Below, in pieces: positions 18,503 to 28,500 of a DNA stretch of 41,408 nt. Origin of the DNA: Paracidovorax wautersii (GTDB lineage Bacteria > Pseudomonadota > Gammaproteobacteria > Burkholderiales > Burkholderiaceae_C); assembly GCA_009912175.1 (NCBI GenBank), contig WNDQ01000035.1:1-41408 (forward strand), written 5' to 3'. The notes beneath the pieces were generated by a model. That model was not told the DNA's origin, made no database searches, and saw only the letters and a list, made by a program, of their open reading frames with translations. Numbering within the stretch: position 1 is the stretch's first letter; every line of letters starts with the position of its first letter. Both the position numbers and the translations under genes were made by a program.

Positions 18503-20830
18503 TTATGTGATGGCTTTCGAGTCGGCCTGCGCCGCCCTCGCCTGGTCCTGCACGGCCCGCGCATCGATGGCGGCCTGGTCGGCCGTGAGCGCCTGGTAGG
18601 CGTCCTGCCGCAGGTCGCGCGCGATCGAGACGGACGAGGCCAGCCGGTGCAGCAACCAGGGCGTGACGTCCTGCTCCAGCGGCGACGGCAGCGTGGTCGA
18701 ACCCAGCGTGTCGTCGGGTGTGATCGCCTTGGTGTCGGGCGGCGCGGGAATGTGGTTGGGGTCGAGCAGATCGGCCATCGACAGCGTGCGGGCCAGGTAC
18801 TCGCTGGTGTAGCGCATGGGCACGGCCGCGCGCTCGGCGTAGAGTTGGCCGCGCTGCAACAGCAGCAGCGACTTGACGGCGCTGAGCTGGGCCAGCAACT
18901 GGTAGCTGTGGATCTGCAACTGCTCCAGCGGCTCGATGGGCGGGCGCACCGCGCGCGGCTCGAACAAGGCGCGCTGGGTGACTTGCACCAGCGCCGACAG
19001 GCTGTCGTAGACCTCGCGCCGCGCCAGCCGCCAGGCCAGCTCGGGTGCGTTGTCGGGCGCTTCGAGCGGCGTCAGGCTCAGTGCCGTCTTGGCATGCCGG
19101 GCCTGCGCCGCCATCACGCGCCGCACCACGCGGCGCAACTGGCTGCGCTCCCACGACGGGAAAACGTAGCTGAACATCCACGCGATGCCCGCGCCGATCA
19201 GCGTGTCGGCCACACGCTCGACCAGCGCAAACGCCGGGCTCACGCCCCGGTTGAGCATGTGCGCCTGCGCCAAGCCCAGCACGCTGGCGGCTACCGCCGT
19301 CACGACGTATTTGCGCACGCCAAAGGCATGGGCCGTGCCCTGCGCCACCGTCAGGCACATCAGCAGCACCAAAGGCGACGGATGCAATGCCAGCAGGCCC
19401 AGCGCCAGCACACAGCCCATCAGCGTGCCGGCCACGCGGCTGTTGCGCCGCTCGATGGTCTGCGCAAGGCTGCCGCGCAGCACGACCACGATGGTCAGCA
19501 AGATCCAGTATTCGTGCGAGCCCCAGGGCAGCGCAGCCCCAACCGCGTAGCCGCAGGCCACGGCCAGCGAGGCGCGCACCGCATGGCGCAGCGGCGGCGC
19601 ATCCCAGTGCCAGAGCGTGAGCAGCGGCTGCAGTGACCACGACGTCGGGCTCACGAACAACTGCCAGTAGCCGCGCACCAGGCGCAGATCGGGCGCGCGG
19701 TCGCCCCGCGCGATGGCCGACATGCGCAGGATCTCGTCGTTGATGTGCCCGACACGGTCGGCCAGGCTGCGCACCAGCGCATGGGCCGGATCGGGCGCGG
19801 CATCGGCCAGGGGAGCCGCCGCCTCCTGCGCGAGAGCCTCGGGCGTGGCGCGCTCGCCGCGCGGCTGGCTAGGGCGCAGGCCCAGCGCGTCGAGCAAGGG
19901 CCGCTGGTCGCCCGCGAAGGTGCCGGCACGCCCGAGCAGCAAGGCATCGGCCAGCGCCTCGACCTGGTCGGCCAGTTGTTCGATCACCCGGCCCAGGGCC
20001 TGCATCGCGTGGGCGTGGTCGCGCGTCTGTGCCAGCGCCTGCAGGTCGAGCTCGCAGGCCAGCACGTGGTCGCGCACCTCCAGCACATTCATGAGCAGCG
20101 CGGCCAGTCGCTGGCGGCGCAAGGTGTTGGGCGATTCCAGGATCAGGTTGCGTGCGTCCTGCAACTGATCGGCCAGCGCGGCCTGCAGGCGCAGCAGCTC
20201 CCCCAGCGCCTGGGGCGATCCGTCCGGCATGAAACGGCGGGCCTGGGCGCGCATGAGCGCGGCCAGCAGCGCCACGCGGTAGCGGCCGTTGACCGCCATG
20301 TTGAAAAGCGTGGCATAGACCAGGTAGCAGCCGGCGCCGAGGGCCACGTGCGTGGTCAGCGCCAGCGCCTCGTCCCAATCGCCGCTTGGCGGCGTCGCCA
20401 AGGAGAACACCAGCGCCAGGTTGACCGAGATGGCCAGCGGAATGCCCCGCTTGCCCCAGGCCATGAACAGAAAAGCGATGAAAGTGGCCGGCACCAGCAG
20501 CAGCCCCAGCCGGATCGGCGCCGCATGCAGCAGTTGCACGGCAAAGAACAGGGGCAGCCCCAGTACCACCGAGGGCAGCATCTGCCAGAACTTGTGGTGG
20601 CGCGGCGCCGGCAGATCGGGCGGCGTGGCGATGAGCACGCCCACTGCCACGGCAGTCCCTGCGGCCGGCCCCAGCAGCAGGTGAGCCAGGCCCGAGATCA
20701 GCAGCAGCCCGAGGGCGACGCCCACGCCGTTGAGCACAAAGTGGCCCAGCGCCACGCGCAGGATGCGGCGCAGCGTGTTCTCGGCCCCGCGGGCCAGGGA
20801 CGTCGTGGTCGGGAAACGGGCAGCGGACAT
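18503..20830 (-). CDS. FUSC-family inner-membrane protein (YccS-like)
   Basis: A 775-residue membrane protein related to YccS and the fusaric-acid-resistance/aromatic-acid efflux family. It has two hydrophobic bundles: an N-terminal one (about 25-175) and a second, FUSC-type one (about 390-530, with LPWGSHEYWILLTIVVVLRGSLAQTIERRNSRVAGT broken by short loops). Long soluble helical regions follow each. The block after the second bundle, WxxxTIERRNxRVxGT, is the family hallmark. The ATG at 20830 is used. A GTG at 20872 and an ATG at 20863 are also in frame, and no ribosome site decides between them. It lies 121 bp downstream of tyrB on the same strand. The transported substrate cannot be read from sequence. 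Confidence 0.82.
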   Translation of the reverse strand: MSAARFPTTTSLARGAENTLRRILRVALGHFVLNGVGVALGLLLISGLAHLLLGPAAGTAVAVGVLIATPPDLPAPRHHKFWQMLPSVVLGLPLFFAVQLLHAAPIRLGLLLVPATFIAFLFMAWGKRGIPLAISVNLALVFSLATPPSGDWDEALALTTHVALGAGCYLVYATLFNMAVNGRYRVALLAALMRAQARRFMPDGSPQALGELLRLQAALADQLQDARNLILESPNTLRRQRLAALLMNVLEVRDHVLACELDLQALAQTRDHAHAMQALGRVIEQLADQVEALADALLLGRAGTFAGDQRPLLDALGLRPSQPRGERATPEALAQEAAAPLADAAPDPAHALVRSLADRVGHINDEILRMSAIARGDRAPDLRLVRGYWQLFVSPTSWSLQPLLTLWHWDAPPLRHAVRASLAVACGYAVGAALPWGSHEYWILLTIVVVLRGSLAQTIERRNSRVAGTLMGCVLALGLLALHPSPLVLLMCLTVAQGTAHAFGVRKYVVTAVAASVLGLAQAHMLNRGVSPAFALVERVADTLIGAGIAWMFSYVFPSWERSQLRRVVRRVMAAQARHAKTALSLTPLEAPDNAPELAWRLARREVYDSLSALVQVTQRALFEPRAVRPPIEPLEQLQIHSYQLLAQLSAVKSLLLLQRGQLYAERAAVPMRYTSEYLARTLSMADLLDPNHIPAPPDTKAITPDDTLGSTTLPSPLEQDVTPWLLHRLASSVSIARDLRQDAYQALTADQAAIDARAVQDQARAAQADSKAIT

Positions 20831-20951
20831 GCGTGTCGGTGACCGCGGCAACAGGCGCCACATGGCCCGCACCGCTCAAACGGTGCTCAGATTAACCGAG
20901 TTCAGGCCCGTTGAAGGGCTGCCGACTTCCGAGTTTGCACCTAGTTAACGT

Positions 20952-22148
20952 TCACGCCATCACGGCCGCGAAGCCCTGCGCCACGCGCGCCACGTTGCCC
21001 TGGTTGAGACCGGCCACGCAGATGCGGCCGCTGCGCACCAGGTAGATGCCGAACTCTTCGCGCAGGCGGTCGACCTGCTCGGCGCTCAGGCCGGTGTAGC
21101 TGAACATGCCGCGCTGCTCGACCAGGTAGTCGAAATCGCGTCCGGGCAGCGCCTCCTTGAGGGCGCCCACCAGCGTCTGGCGCATGGCCAGGATGCGTGT
21201 GCGCATGGCCTCGACCTCGGCCAGCCACGCCGTGCGCAGCGCGGCATCGCCCAGCACCGTGGTCACGAGCTGGGCGCCGTTGGTCGGCGGGCTCGAATAG
21301 TTGCGGCGCACCGTGGCCTTGAGCTGCCCCAGCACGCGCTGCGCGGCTTCCGCGCTCTCGCAGACCACCGACAGGCCGCCCACGCGCTCGCCATAAAGCG
21401 AAAAGATCTTGGAGAACGAATTGCTCACGAAGAAGGTCAGGCCGGCCGCCGCCAGCGCCCGGATGGCGTAGGCGTCGGCATCCATGCCGCCGCCAAAGCC
21501 CTGGTAGGCGATATCCAGGAAAGCGATCAGGCCGCGCGCCTTGACCACGCCGACCACCTGGTCCCACTGCGCCTCGGTCAGGTCCGAGCCGGTCGGGTTG
21601 TGGCAGCACGGGTGCAGCAGCACGATGCTGTCCTTGGGCAGTTGCTGCAGCGCCGCCAGCATGCCCGCGAAGTCCACGCCGCGCGTGGCCGCGTCGAAGT
21701 AGGGATAGGTGTGGGTCTTGAAGCCCGCGCCTTCGAAGATGGCGACGTGGTTGTCCCAGGTCGGGTCGCTCACCCACACGTCGGATTGCGGGAAGTAGCG
21801 GCGCAGGAAATCGGCCCCGACCTTGAGCGCGCCCGAGCCACCCAGCGTCTGGATGGTGGCGATGCGGCCTTCGCGCAGCACGCCGCTGTCGGCACCGAAC
21901 AGCAGCGACTGCACGGCGGCGCGGTAAGGCTGCAGGCCCTCCATGGGCAGGTAGAGGCTGGGCGCCACCGGCTGGGCTTCCAGCCGAGCGTGCGCGTGCT
22001 GCACCGAGTCGAGCTGCGGGATGATGCCTTCGGCGTCGTAGTACAGGCCGATGCTCAGGTTCACCTTGTCGGCGCGCGGGTCGGTCTTGAAGGCCTCCAT
22101 CAGCGACAGGATGGGGTCGCCGGCATAGGCTTCGATGTGCTGGAACAT
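20952..22148 (-). CDS. tyrB: Aromatic-amino-acid aminotransferase (class I, PLP-dependent)
   Basis: Transfers the amino group between aromatic amino acids or aspartate and 2-oxoglutarate. The 398-residue protein aligns well with E. coli TyrB as I recall it: [20 protein letters not shown] at the start, [48 protein letters not shown] and [20 protein letters not shown]. The PLP-binding Lys is residue 247 in [17 protein letters not shown]. Near the C-terminus [11 protein letters not shown] carries the family pattern. The ATG at 22148 is supported by a GGAG ribosome site just upstream (aacggagaatcc). It sits 56 bp after the YitT gene. AspC-type specificity cannot be excluded. Confidence 0.93.
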   Translation of the reverse strand: MFQHIEAYAGDPILSLMEAFKTDPRADKVNLSIGLYYDAEGIIPQLDSVQHAHARLEAQPVAPSLYLPMEGLQPYRAAVQSLLFGADSGVLREGRIATIQTLGGSGALKVGADFLRRYFPQSDVWVSDPTWDNHVAIFEGAGFKTHTYPYFDAATRGVDFAGMLAALQQLPKDSIVLLHPCCHNPTGSDLTEAQWDQVVGVVKARGLIAFLDIAYQGFGGGMDADAYAIRALAAAGLTFFVSNSFSKIFSLYGERVGGLSVVCESAEAAQRVLGQLKATVRRNYSSPPTNGAQLVTTVLGDAALRTAWLAEVEAMRTRILAMRQTLVGALKEALPGRDFDYLVEQRGMFSYTGLSAEQVDRLREEFGIYLVRSGRICVAGLNQGNVARVAQGFAAVMA

Positions 22149-22204
22149 GGATTCTCCGTTTTGAGGGTTCGAATTCGGGCGGGGCAGGACCGGCGCCAGG
22201 CCGC

Positions 22205-22849
22205 TCACGCCTGGTAGCGATGCGGCCGGTGGTTCATGGCGATGATGAGATTGACCAGCAGCGCACCGGCGATCGAGGCCAGCAGCACCGGCCAGGACAC
22301 CAGGGCAAGCGAGGCGATGACGATCAGCACATCGATCCCCATCTGCAGCTTGCCCGCGCGCACGCCGTGCCGCTCCTGCAGGTACAGGGCCAGGATGTTA
22401 ATGCCTCCCAGGCTGGCCTTGTGGCGAAACAGCACCACGAAGCCCAGCCCCATCAGGACGTTGCCCAGCAGCGCCGCATAGAAAGGCTGCAAATGGCCGA
22501 TGGCGATGAAGTGCGGGTGCAGCTCGACGAAGGCCGACAGCAGCGCCACCGCGCAGAAGGTCTTGAGCATGAAGGCCCGCCCCATGCGCTTGAAGGCCAG
22601 GTAATAGAACGGCAGGTTAAGCACAAAAAACGCCACGCCGAACCGCACGCCCGTGGCGTAGTGCAGCAGAAAGGCCAGGCCCGCCGTGCCACCCGTGACC
22701 GCATGCGTCTGCTGCAGCAGCATGGCGCCAAAGGCGATGATGAAGGTGCCCACGAGCAGCGCCATCGCGTCCTCGAACAGGCTGTGCGGAACCGCGGGGG
22801 CACGGGCGTCGATGGCGGACCGCACGGCGGAGGCTTCGGCGCGGGTCAT
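22205..22849 (-). CDS. YitT-family membrane protein
   Basis: A 214-residue protein with five to six transmembrane segments. The family hallmark [29 protein letters not shown] is near residue 33, and [29 protein letters not shown] is near 145. The C-terminal DUF2179 domain of many YitT proteins is absent, so this is the short form. Its function is unknown. The ATG overlaps the stop of the upstream RND pump gene (TGATG), so it was probably co-translated with the pump. Since the pump gene is broken, expression of this gene may now depend on internal reinitiation or another promoter. Confidence 0.82.
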   Translation of the reverse strand: MTRAEASAVRSAIDARAPAVPHSLFEDAMALLVGTFIIAFGAMLLQQTHAVTGGTAGLAFLLHYATGVRFGVAFFVLNLPFYYLAFKRMGRAFMLKTFCAVALLSAFVELHPHFIAIGHLQPFYAALLGNVLMGLGFVVLFRHKASLGGINILALYLQERHGVRAGKLQMGIDVLIVIASLALVSWPVLLASIAGALLVNLIIAMNHRPHRYQA

Positions 22850-25765
22850 CAGGAAGAAGCACCGGGCGCGGCATCGGCCGGCGAGCCATGCGCGACGCTG
22901 CCGGCGGCGGGCGTCTCGCCCTCGGTCCGTTCGCCCGGCACGCGCCGGCGCGCCAGCAGCGTGTAGATCACGGGCACGACGAACAGCGTCAGCAGCGTGC
23001 CCAGCGACATGCCGCCCACGATTACCCAGCCGATCTGCTGGCGGCTTTCCGCGCCGGCGCCCGTGGCCAGCGCCAGCGGGACGGCCCCCAGCACCATGGC
23101 GCCGGTCGTCATCAGGATGGGCCGCAGCCGCAGGCTGGCCGACTCGATCACCGCCTCCAGCGTGTCCCTGCCCTGCTGGCGCAGCTGGTTGGCAAACTCC
23201 ACGATCAAGATGCCGTGCTTGGTGATCAGCCCCACCAGCGTGATCAGCCCGATCTGCGAATACACGTTGAGCGAGCCGCCCGTCCACTGCAGCGCCAGCA
23301 GCGCCCCGATCATCGACAGCGGCACCGACAGCAGGATGACGAAGGGGTCGACAAAGCTCTCGAACTGCGCGGCCAGCACCAGGAAGATGAACACCAGCGC
23401 CAGCAGGAACACGATGCCCAGCGCGCCCTGCGAACTGCGGAACTCGCGCGAGGCGCCGTTGAGGTCGGTCGAATCGCCGGGCCCCAGCACCTGGGCCGCG
23501 GTGCGGTCCATGAAGACCAGCGCCTCGCCCAGCGAATAGTCGGGCGCCAGGTTGGCCTTGAGCGAAACCGCGCGGCGCTGCCCGAAGTGGTTGAGTTCGC
23601 GCGGCGTGGCGGCCTCGCGCACACGCACCAGCGACGACAGCGGGATCATCTCGCCCGCCCCGCCGCGCACGTAGATGCGGTCGATGTCCTCGGGCGTGGT
23701 GCGGCCGGTGGGCGCGGTCTGCACGATCACGTCGTACTGCTCGGCGTTCTTCTTGTAGCGCGTGACGGTGCGCCCGCCCAGCATGGTCTCGATGGCCGCG
23801 GCCACCACCGAAACCTGCACGCCCATGTCGGCCGCGCGGTCGCGGTCGACCTCCACACGCAGCTCGGGCTTGTTGAGCTCCAGGTCGGACTCGGGCGCGA
23901 TCAGCCCGGGGTTGACGCGCATGGCCGCCATCATGGCCTGCGCCACGGCGTTGAGCGCCTCGTAGCTGCCCGAGGTAGTGATCACGTAGTTGACCGGCCG
24001 CTCGCGCGCGCCCTGCCCCAGCGGCAAGGGCATGCCCAGGATGATGTCGGCGCCCGCCACGCGGGCCGCGCCAGGCCGCATCTGCGCAAAGATCTCGGCC
24101 ATGGTGCGCGAGCGGTCTTCCCAGTCGACGGCCCGGAAAGTGACGCTGCCATTGGTGATCGCCGGCCGGCCCACATTGGTGAAGATGCGGTCGAACTCGG
24201 GGTGGGCCTCACCCAGCTTCTCGACCTGGGCGGTGTAGCGGTTGGTGTAGTCCAGCGTGGCGCCGTCGGGCGCGGTGATGCGCGCGTTGATCACGCCCTG
24301 GTCTTCCACCGGCGCCAGTTCCTGGCGCAGGCGTGGGTAGACCAGCGCGATGGCAATGGCCACCCCCAGCATGCCCGCCACCACCAGCCAGCGCGGCTGC
24401 GACAGCCGCGTGCGCAGCCAGCCCGCGCCCGCGGGCCGCCGCCAGCGTGAGCGTCATCGCCACGATGGCAAAACCCACCTCGCGCGAGCCCCTGAGCGCG
24501 GCCTGGAACGGCGCCATGCCCTCTTCGATGTGGCGGTAGATGTTCTCCAGCACCACGATGGCGTCGTCCACCACCAGCCCGATGGCCAGCACCAGCGCCA
24601 GCAGCGTGAGCGTGTTGATCGAAAACCCCGCCAGCGACATCAGCGCGAACGTGCCCACCAGGCTGACCGGAATGGTCACGATGGGGATGATGGACGCACG
24701 CAGCGTGCGCAGGAACACAAAGATCACCAGCGTCACCAGCACCACCGCCTCGGCAATGGTGCGGTAGACGTTATGGATCGAGCGCTCGATGAAAATCGAG
24801 CTGTCGTTGGCCACCTGGATCGACACGCCGCCGCCCAGGTCCTGCTCGACCTGCGGCAGCATGGCCCGCACCGCGCGCGACAGATCGAGCGGGTTGGCCG
24901 TGGCCTGCCGCGTGATGCCGACCATGACGGCGTCGCGCCCATTGATGCGCGCGGTGCTGCGCTCGTCCAGCGCGCCTTCTTCCACGCGCGCGACGTCGCG
25001 CATGCGCACCGGAAAACCGTTGACCGTGCGGATGACGATGTTGGCGAACTGCTCGGGCGTGACCAGGTTGGTCTGCGCCGTCACGCCGAACTCGCGCTGC
25101 GAGCTTTCGATGCGGCCGGCCGGCAGTTCCAGGTTGTTGGCGCGGATGGCCGCCTCCACGTCGGCCGTTGTGAGCTGAAAGGCCGCCAGGCGCTCGGCAT
25201 CCAGCCAGATGCGCATGGCGTACTGGCGCTCGCCGTAGAGGTTGACCTCGGCCACGCCGGTGGCCGTCTGCAGGCGCGGCTTGGCGATGCGGTTGACGAC
25301 GTCGCTGAGCACCAGCCGCGACATGCGGTCGCTGGAAAACGTCAGCCAGATGATGGGCCAGGCATCGGCCTCGACCTTGCTGATGATCGGGTCGTCGATG
25401 TCGTCGGGCAGGCGCCCGCGCACGCGCGAGGTGCGGTCGCGCACGTCGGCCGCGGCCGAGTCGGGGTTCTTGTCGAGCCGAAAACGCGCCGTGATCTGGC
25501 TGCGCTCGGCCCGGCTGATCGAGGTCAGGATGTCGACCCCGTCGATGCCGGCGATCGAGTCTTTGAGCACCTTGCTCACCTGCGTTTCCATGACCTCGGC
25601 CGAGGCGCCGGTGTAGGTGACCGAGACCGTGACGATGGGCTCGTCGATGCGTGGATATTCGCGCACCGGCAGGCTGAAGTAGCTCACGATGCCGATCAGC
25701 AGCACCAGCAGCGACAGCACGGTGGCAAAGACCGGGCGGCGGATGGAGATTTCTGCGAGCTTCAT
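22849..25765 (-). pseudogene. RND-type multidrug efflux permease, broken by internal deletion and frameshift
   Basis: Two open frames together make most of an AcrB/MexF-type inner-membrane pump. The first starts at the ATG at 25765 (MKLAEISIRRPVFATVLSLL, with a GGAGGG site upstream). It carries transmembrane segment 1, the first periplasmic porter domains and the proton-relay Asp pair in AIGLVVDDAIVVLENIYRH. It ends meaningfully at MTLTLAA near 24437. The second frame, from about 24420, resumes at WLRTRLSQPRWLVVAGMLG (segment 7) and runs to the stop at 22849 with the second porter domains and LITLVGLITKHGILIVEFAN. Roughly 80-110 residues (segments 5-6) are missing at the junction compared with the family, and the frame changes there. 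The protein cannot be functional as read. Assembly error is possible. Confidence 0.85.
24420..24440 (-). other. Deletion/frameshift junction in the RND pump gene
   Basis: Within these bases the pump sequence passes from frame one (ending MTLTLAA) to another frame (starting at about GAGWLRTRLS). The DNA here is almost pure GC and self-complementary (cccgcgcccgcgggccgcc), a context prone to slippage or to loss during sequencing. Confidence 0.7.
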
Positions 25766-25781
25766 CGCGGGCCCTCCACCA

Positions 25782-27088
25782 TCAGACGCCGGTGCCGCGC
25801 GGCGGCGGCACGGCCAGCGCGGGGGCGGCGCCGATGAAAGCCGCGCAGGCCGACGCCCCAGCCGACGCCCCAGCCGGCGCACGGTCGGCGCACGGTCGGC
25901 GACCACGACGGCGCGTGCGGGTTGCAGCGCCGGCGCCAGGGCCGCGGCCGCGCTGCCGTCCAGCGGCGACAGCGCGCCGCTGTTGCTCACGCTCACGGGC
26001 GTGTTGCCCGCGCCCAGCCGCTGCTGGCCCGCCAGCACGATGGCCTCGCCCGCCTGCAGCGAGCCATTCACGATCTCGACCCGGCCCTGGCGGCGCGCGC
26101 CCAGCCGGACCTCCAGCCGCTCGGCCACCGCGCGCCCGTCGGCCAGCGTGACGATGCGAAACACATGGGCCTTGTCGCCCTGCAGCGCCACGGCCTCTTC
26201 GGGCACCACGATCACGTCGTCGCGCACGTCGAACACCGCGCTCACCCGCGCGAACATGCCGGGACGCAGCCGCGCGCGCGCGTTGTCGATGCAGCCGCGC
26301 ACGTACAGCGAGCGGCCTTCGGCGTCGATGCGCGGATCAACCGCCAGCACGCGCGCCTCAAAGGTCTCGCCCGGCAAGGCGTCAAAGCCCACGCGGGCGA
26401 TCTGCCCAGGCTGCAGCCGTGTCTGGTAACGCTCGGGCAGCCGGTAGTCGACGAACATCACCGCCATGTCTTCCAGATTGACGATGGACTGGCCCGCGCT
26501 CAGGTAGTCGCCCACGCTCACGTTGGCGATGCCCGTGATGCCATCGAACGGCGCCAGGATACGCAAGCGCGCCACGGTGGCCTGCGCCAGCGCATGCTGG
26601 GCCTGGGCCACCTGCAGCGACGCCGCGCTCTGGTCGACCGCGCTGGCGCTGATGAAGCTGCGCGCGGCCAGGTCCTGGTTGCGTTGATGGTTGGTGCGGG
26701 CAATGGCCAACTGCGCCTCAGCCTGCCGCAACTGGGCCAGTTCGAGCTGGTTGTCGAACTGCACCAGCACCTGCCCGCGCTTGACGGGCGCGCCGTCGCG
26801 GAAGTTGAGTTGCGTGATGCGGCCGTTGACCTCGGGCCGCACCGTCACCGTCTGGCGCGAGCGCAGGGTGCCGACGGCCTGGGCCTCGTCCATCATGCGC
26901 ATGACGCTCACGCGCCCGGCTTCGACCGGCACGGCCTGGCTGACGCGGCCCGCGCCCGGCGAGCCCGCCGACGCCGCTGGCGCCACGCCCTTGGCCGGCA
27001 GGCGTTCATGCTGCCACCAGTAGGCCAGCGCCGACGCGGCGGCAATGCCGACGACGGCGATGGTGAGATGCAATGCGCGCAAGGCCAT
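25782..27088 (-). CDS. RND efflux periplasmic adaptor (membrane fusion protein), reading frame run into the pump gene
   Basis: The adaptor bridges the inner-membrane pump and an outer-membrane channel. It has an N-terminal membrane anchor (about 6-24), a first lipoyl half (VRPEVNGRITQLNFRDGAPVKRGQVLVQFD, about 80-110), a short alpha hairpin, a second lipoyl half (APFDGITGIANVSVGDYLSAGQSIVNLED) and beta-barrel and proximal domains. The ATG at 27088 starts MALRALHLTIAVVG. In the actual sequence this frame has no stop before the pump: it reads through an 11-bp tandem duplication (25876-25897) and continues in frame into the pump ATG. Removing one repeat unit would give an Ala-rich C-terminus ending at a TGA at 25782-25784, which I take as the ancestral end. 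As written, a fused adaptor-pump polypeptide running to 24209 is predicted. Confidence 0.75.
25850..25873. repeat. 12-bp tandem repeat, two units
   Basis: The unit ccgacgccccag occurs twice in a row at the 3' end of the adaptor gene. Its length is a multiple of three, so it only lengthens the Ala/Gly-rich tail. Confidence 0.85.
25876..25897. repeat. 11-bp tandem repeat, two units (frame-changing)
   Basis: The unit ggcgcacggtc occurs twice in a row, with a further partial ggcg. Eleven is not a multiple of three, so one extra unit shifts the adaptor frame past its stop and into the pump frame. Confidence 0.85.
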
Positions 27089-27216
27089 GGAAACGAACGA
27101 GTCAGTCGAACGAAAGAAAAGCCGGGACCGGCGCCGCCAACCCCCGGGTCAGATGCCGCGCGATGGCGGCGGCCAATGCGCAATGTAGCAGGCGCGAGCC
27201 CTGGGCCAACGTCGTG

Positions 27217-27663
27217 TCAGCGCCCGCGTACCTGCTCTACGCCCTTGTTGGCCAGGCCGTCGGCGCGTTCGTTGCCGGGGTTGCCCGCATGGCCCTTGAC
27301 CCAGCGCCACTCGATGTCGTGCCCGCTCTGGGCCAGCACGGCGTCCAGCTGCCGCCAAAGCTCGGCGTTCTTGACCGGCTTCTTGTCGGCCGTGAGCCAG
27401 CCGCGCGACTTCCAGCCATGGATCCATTCGGTGATGCCCTTGCGCACGTATTCGCTGTCCAGATGAAGCGTGATGCGGCAGGGGCGCTTCAAGGCCGATA
27501 GCGCCTCGATCACGGCGCGCAGCTCCATGCGGTTGTTGGTGGTGTTGGCCTCGCCGCCGAACAGTTCTTTCTCGGCGCTCCCGGACAGCAGCAGCGCGCC
27601 CCAGCCGCCCGGGCCGGGGTTGCCCTTGCAGGCGCCATCGGTGTAGATCTCGACATGGTTCAT
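27217..27663 (-). CDS. rnhA: Ribonuclease HI
   Basis: Cleaves the RNA strand of RNA-DNA hybrids in the cytoplasm. The 148-residue protein has the four acidic metal ligands Asp9 ([16 protein letters not shown]), Glu47 (NRMELRAV), Asp69 (LHLDSEYV) and Asp135 (NERADGLA), plus the catalytic-loop His125 (KGHAGNPG). The length matches E. coli RNase HI (155). The ATG at 27663 has no Shine-Dalgarno sequence; a TATAGT hexamer at 27672-27677 (minus strand) ends eight bases before it. The upstream methyltransferase gene ends 44 bp away. Pairing of this methyltransferase family with rnhA is common in betaproteobacteria as I recall it. Confidence 0.97.
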   Translation of the reverse strand: MNHVEIYTDGACKGNPGPGGWGALLLSGSAEKELFGGEANTTNNRMELRAVIEALSALKRPCRITLHLDSEYVRKGITEWIHGWKSRGWLTADKKPVKNAELWRQLDAVLAQSGHDIEWRWVKGHAGNPGNERADGLANKGVEQVRGR

Positions 27664-27671
27664 GGCGGGCG

Positions 27672-27677
27672 ACTATA
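27672..27677 (-). promoter_or_regulatory. Candidate -10 hexamer for rnhA
   Basis: The minus strand reads TATAGT, five of six matches to consensus, ending eight bases before the rnhA ATG, with no ribosome site between. If used, the message would be leaderless or nearly so. Confidence 0.4.
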
Positions 27678-27707
27678 GACGCTGCGCGGGCCGTCCGCGG
27701 GCAAAAA

Positions 27708-28481
27708 TCAATGGCCCTTGCCCTGCACCTCGGAATGCGCGCGGTTGACGGCGGGCACGCCTTTCTTGCCCAGGGCGCGTTTCTTTTTCCAGACCGGTCC
27801 CAGCAGTTGCATGCCACGCACGCGCTTGACGGCCATGACGGCATAGGCCGCGCCAAAGATCGGCCACGAGCGCGCCCCCAGCTTGTCCAGCCAGGCGTAG
27901 CGCTGCAGCCAGTGGGCCGTGCGCAGCGCCGGGCGGTAGCAGCCGAAGGCGCTGGATTCGACCTCGAAGCCCAGCAGCCGCAACCAGTCGCGCAGCCGCC
28001 AGTAGGCGATGAAGTCGCCCTCGGCGGGTAGGAACAGTTGCCCGATGCCCATGCGCCGGTACAGGTGCGCACGCTGTTGCCGCAGGCCCCACAGGCTGGC
28101 GGGGTTGAGCCCCAGGATCAGCACCTTGCCCTCGGGCACCAGCACACGTTCGACCTCGCGCAGCGTCTGGTGCGGGTCCAGGCTCAGGTCCAGCGTCAGC
28201 GGCAGCACCAGCAAATCGATGCTGGCCGCCTCCACCGGCAAGGCCGTGCTGTCACACAGCAAAGCAGGCGGCCGGCCCACGCCGGTGGCCGCACGCAACT
28301 CGCCGGCCGATAGCGCCGCCAGCCATTGCGCCGGCATGCGGTTGCTGCGCAATCCCTGGAGCGCGGGCAGCCCGATCTGCATGGCGTGGTAGCCAAAAAC
28401 GTCGGCAACGGCGGCATCGGCCTGGCCTTGCATCCAGTTCAGCGCGTAGGCGCCGGGGGCGGTTTCCAGCCAATCCCGCAT
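27708..28481 (-). CDS. Class I SAM-dependent methyltransferase (DUF/Methyltransf_11-like)
   Basis: A methyltransferase-like protein of 257 residues from MRDWLETAPGAYAL. The central SIDLLVLPLTLDLSLDPHQTLREVERVLVPEGKVLILGLNP matches the post-motif region of Methyltransf_11 proteins (acidic segment, then a V-L-x-P-G-G-like turn). The N-terminal glycine-rich SAM loop is weak (ADVFGYHAMQIGLP), which is usual in this subfamily as I recall it. The C-terminus is basic (KKKRALGKKGVPAVNRAHSEV). Other in-frame starts are ATG codons at 28502, 28517 and 28535. The 28502 one shares two bases with the divergent gloB ATG. The start at 28481 is chosen because conserved sequence begins there. The substrate is unknown. 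Confidence 0.75.
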   Translation of the reverse strand: MRDWLETAPGAYALNWMQGQADAAVADVFGYHAMQIGLPALQGLRSNRMPAQWLAALSAGELRAATGVGRPPALLCDSTALPVEAASIDLLVLPLTLDLSLDPHQTLREVERVLVPEGKVLILGLNPASLWGLRQQRAHLYRRMGIGQLFLPAEGDFIAYWRLRDWLRLLGFEVESSAFGCYRPALRTAHWLQRYAWLDKLGARSWPIFGAAYAVMAVKRVRGMQLLGPVWKKKRALGKKGVPAVNRAHSEVQGKGH

Positions 28482-28484
28482 CCC

Positions 28485-28490
28485 TATAAT
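28485..28490 (+). promoter_or_regulatory. Candidate -10 hexamer for gloB
   Basis: A perfect TATAAT ends ten bases before the gloB ATG at 28501. No Shine-Dalgarno sequence lies between (ctgcggctcc). The -35 region is unclear. A start site seven bases downstream would leave a leader of only about four bases. Confidence 0.5.
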
Positions 28491-28500
28491 CTGCGGCTCC

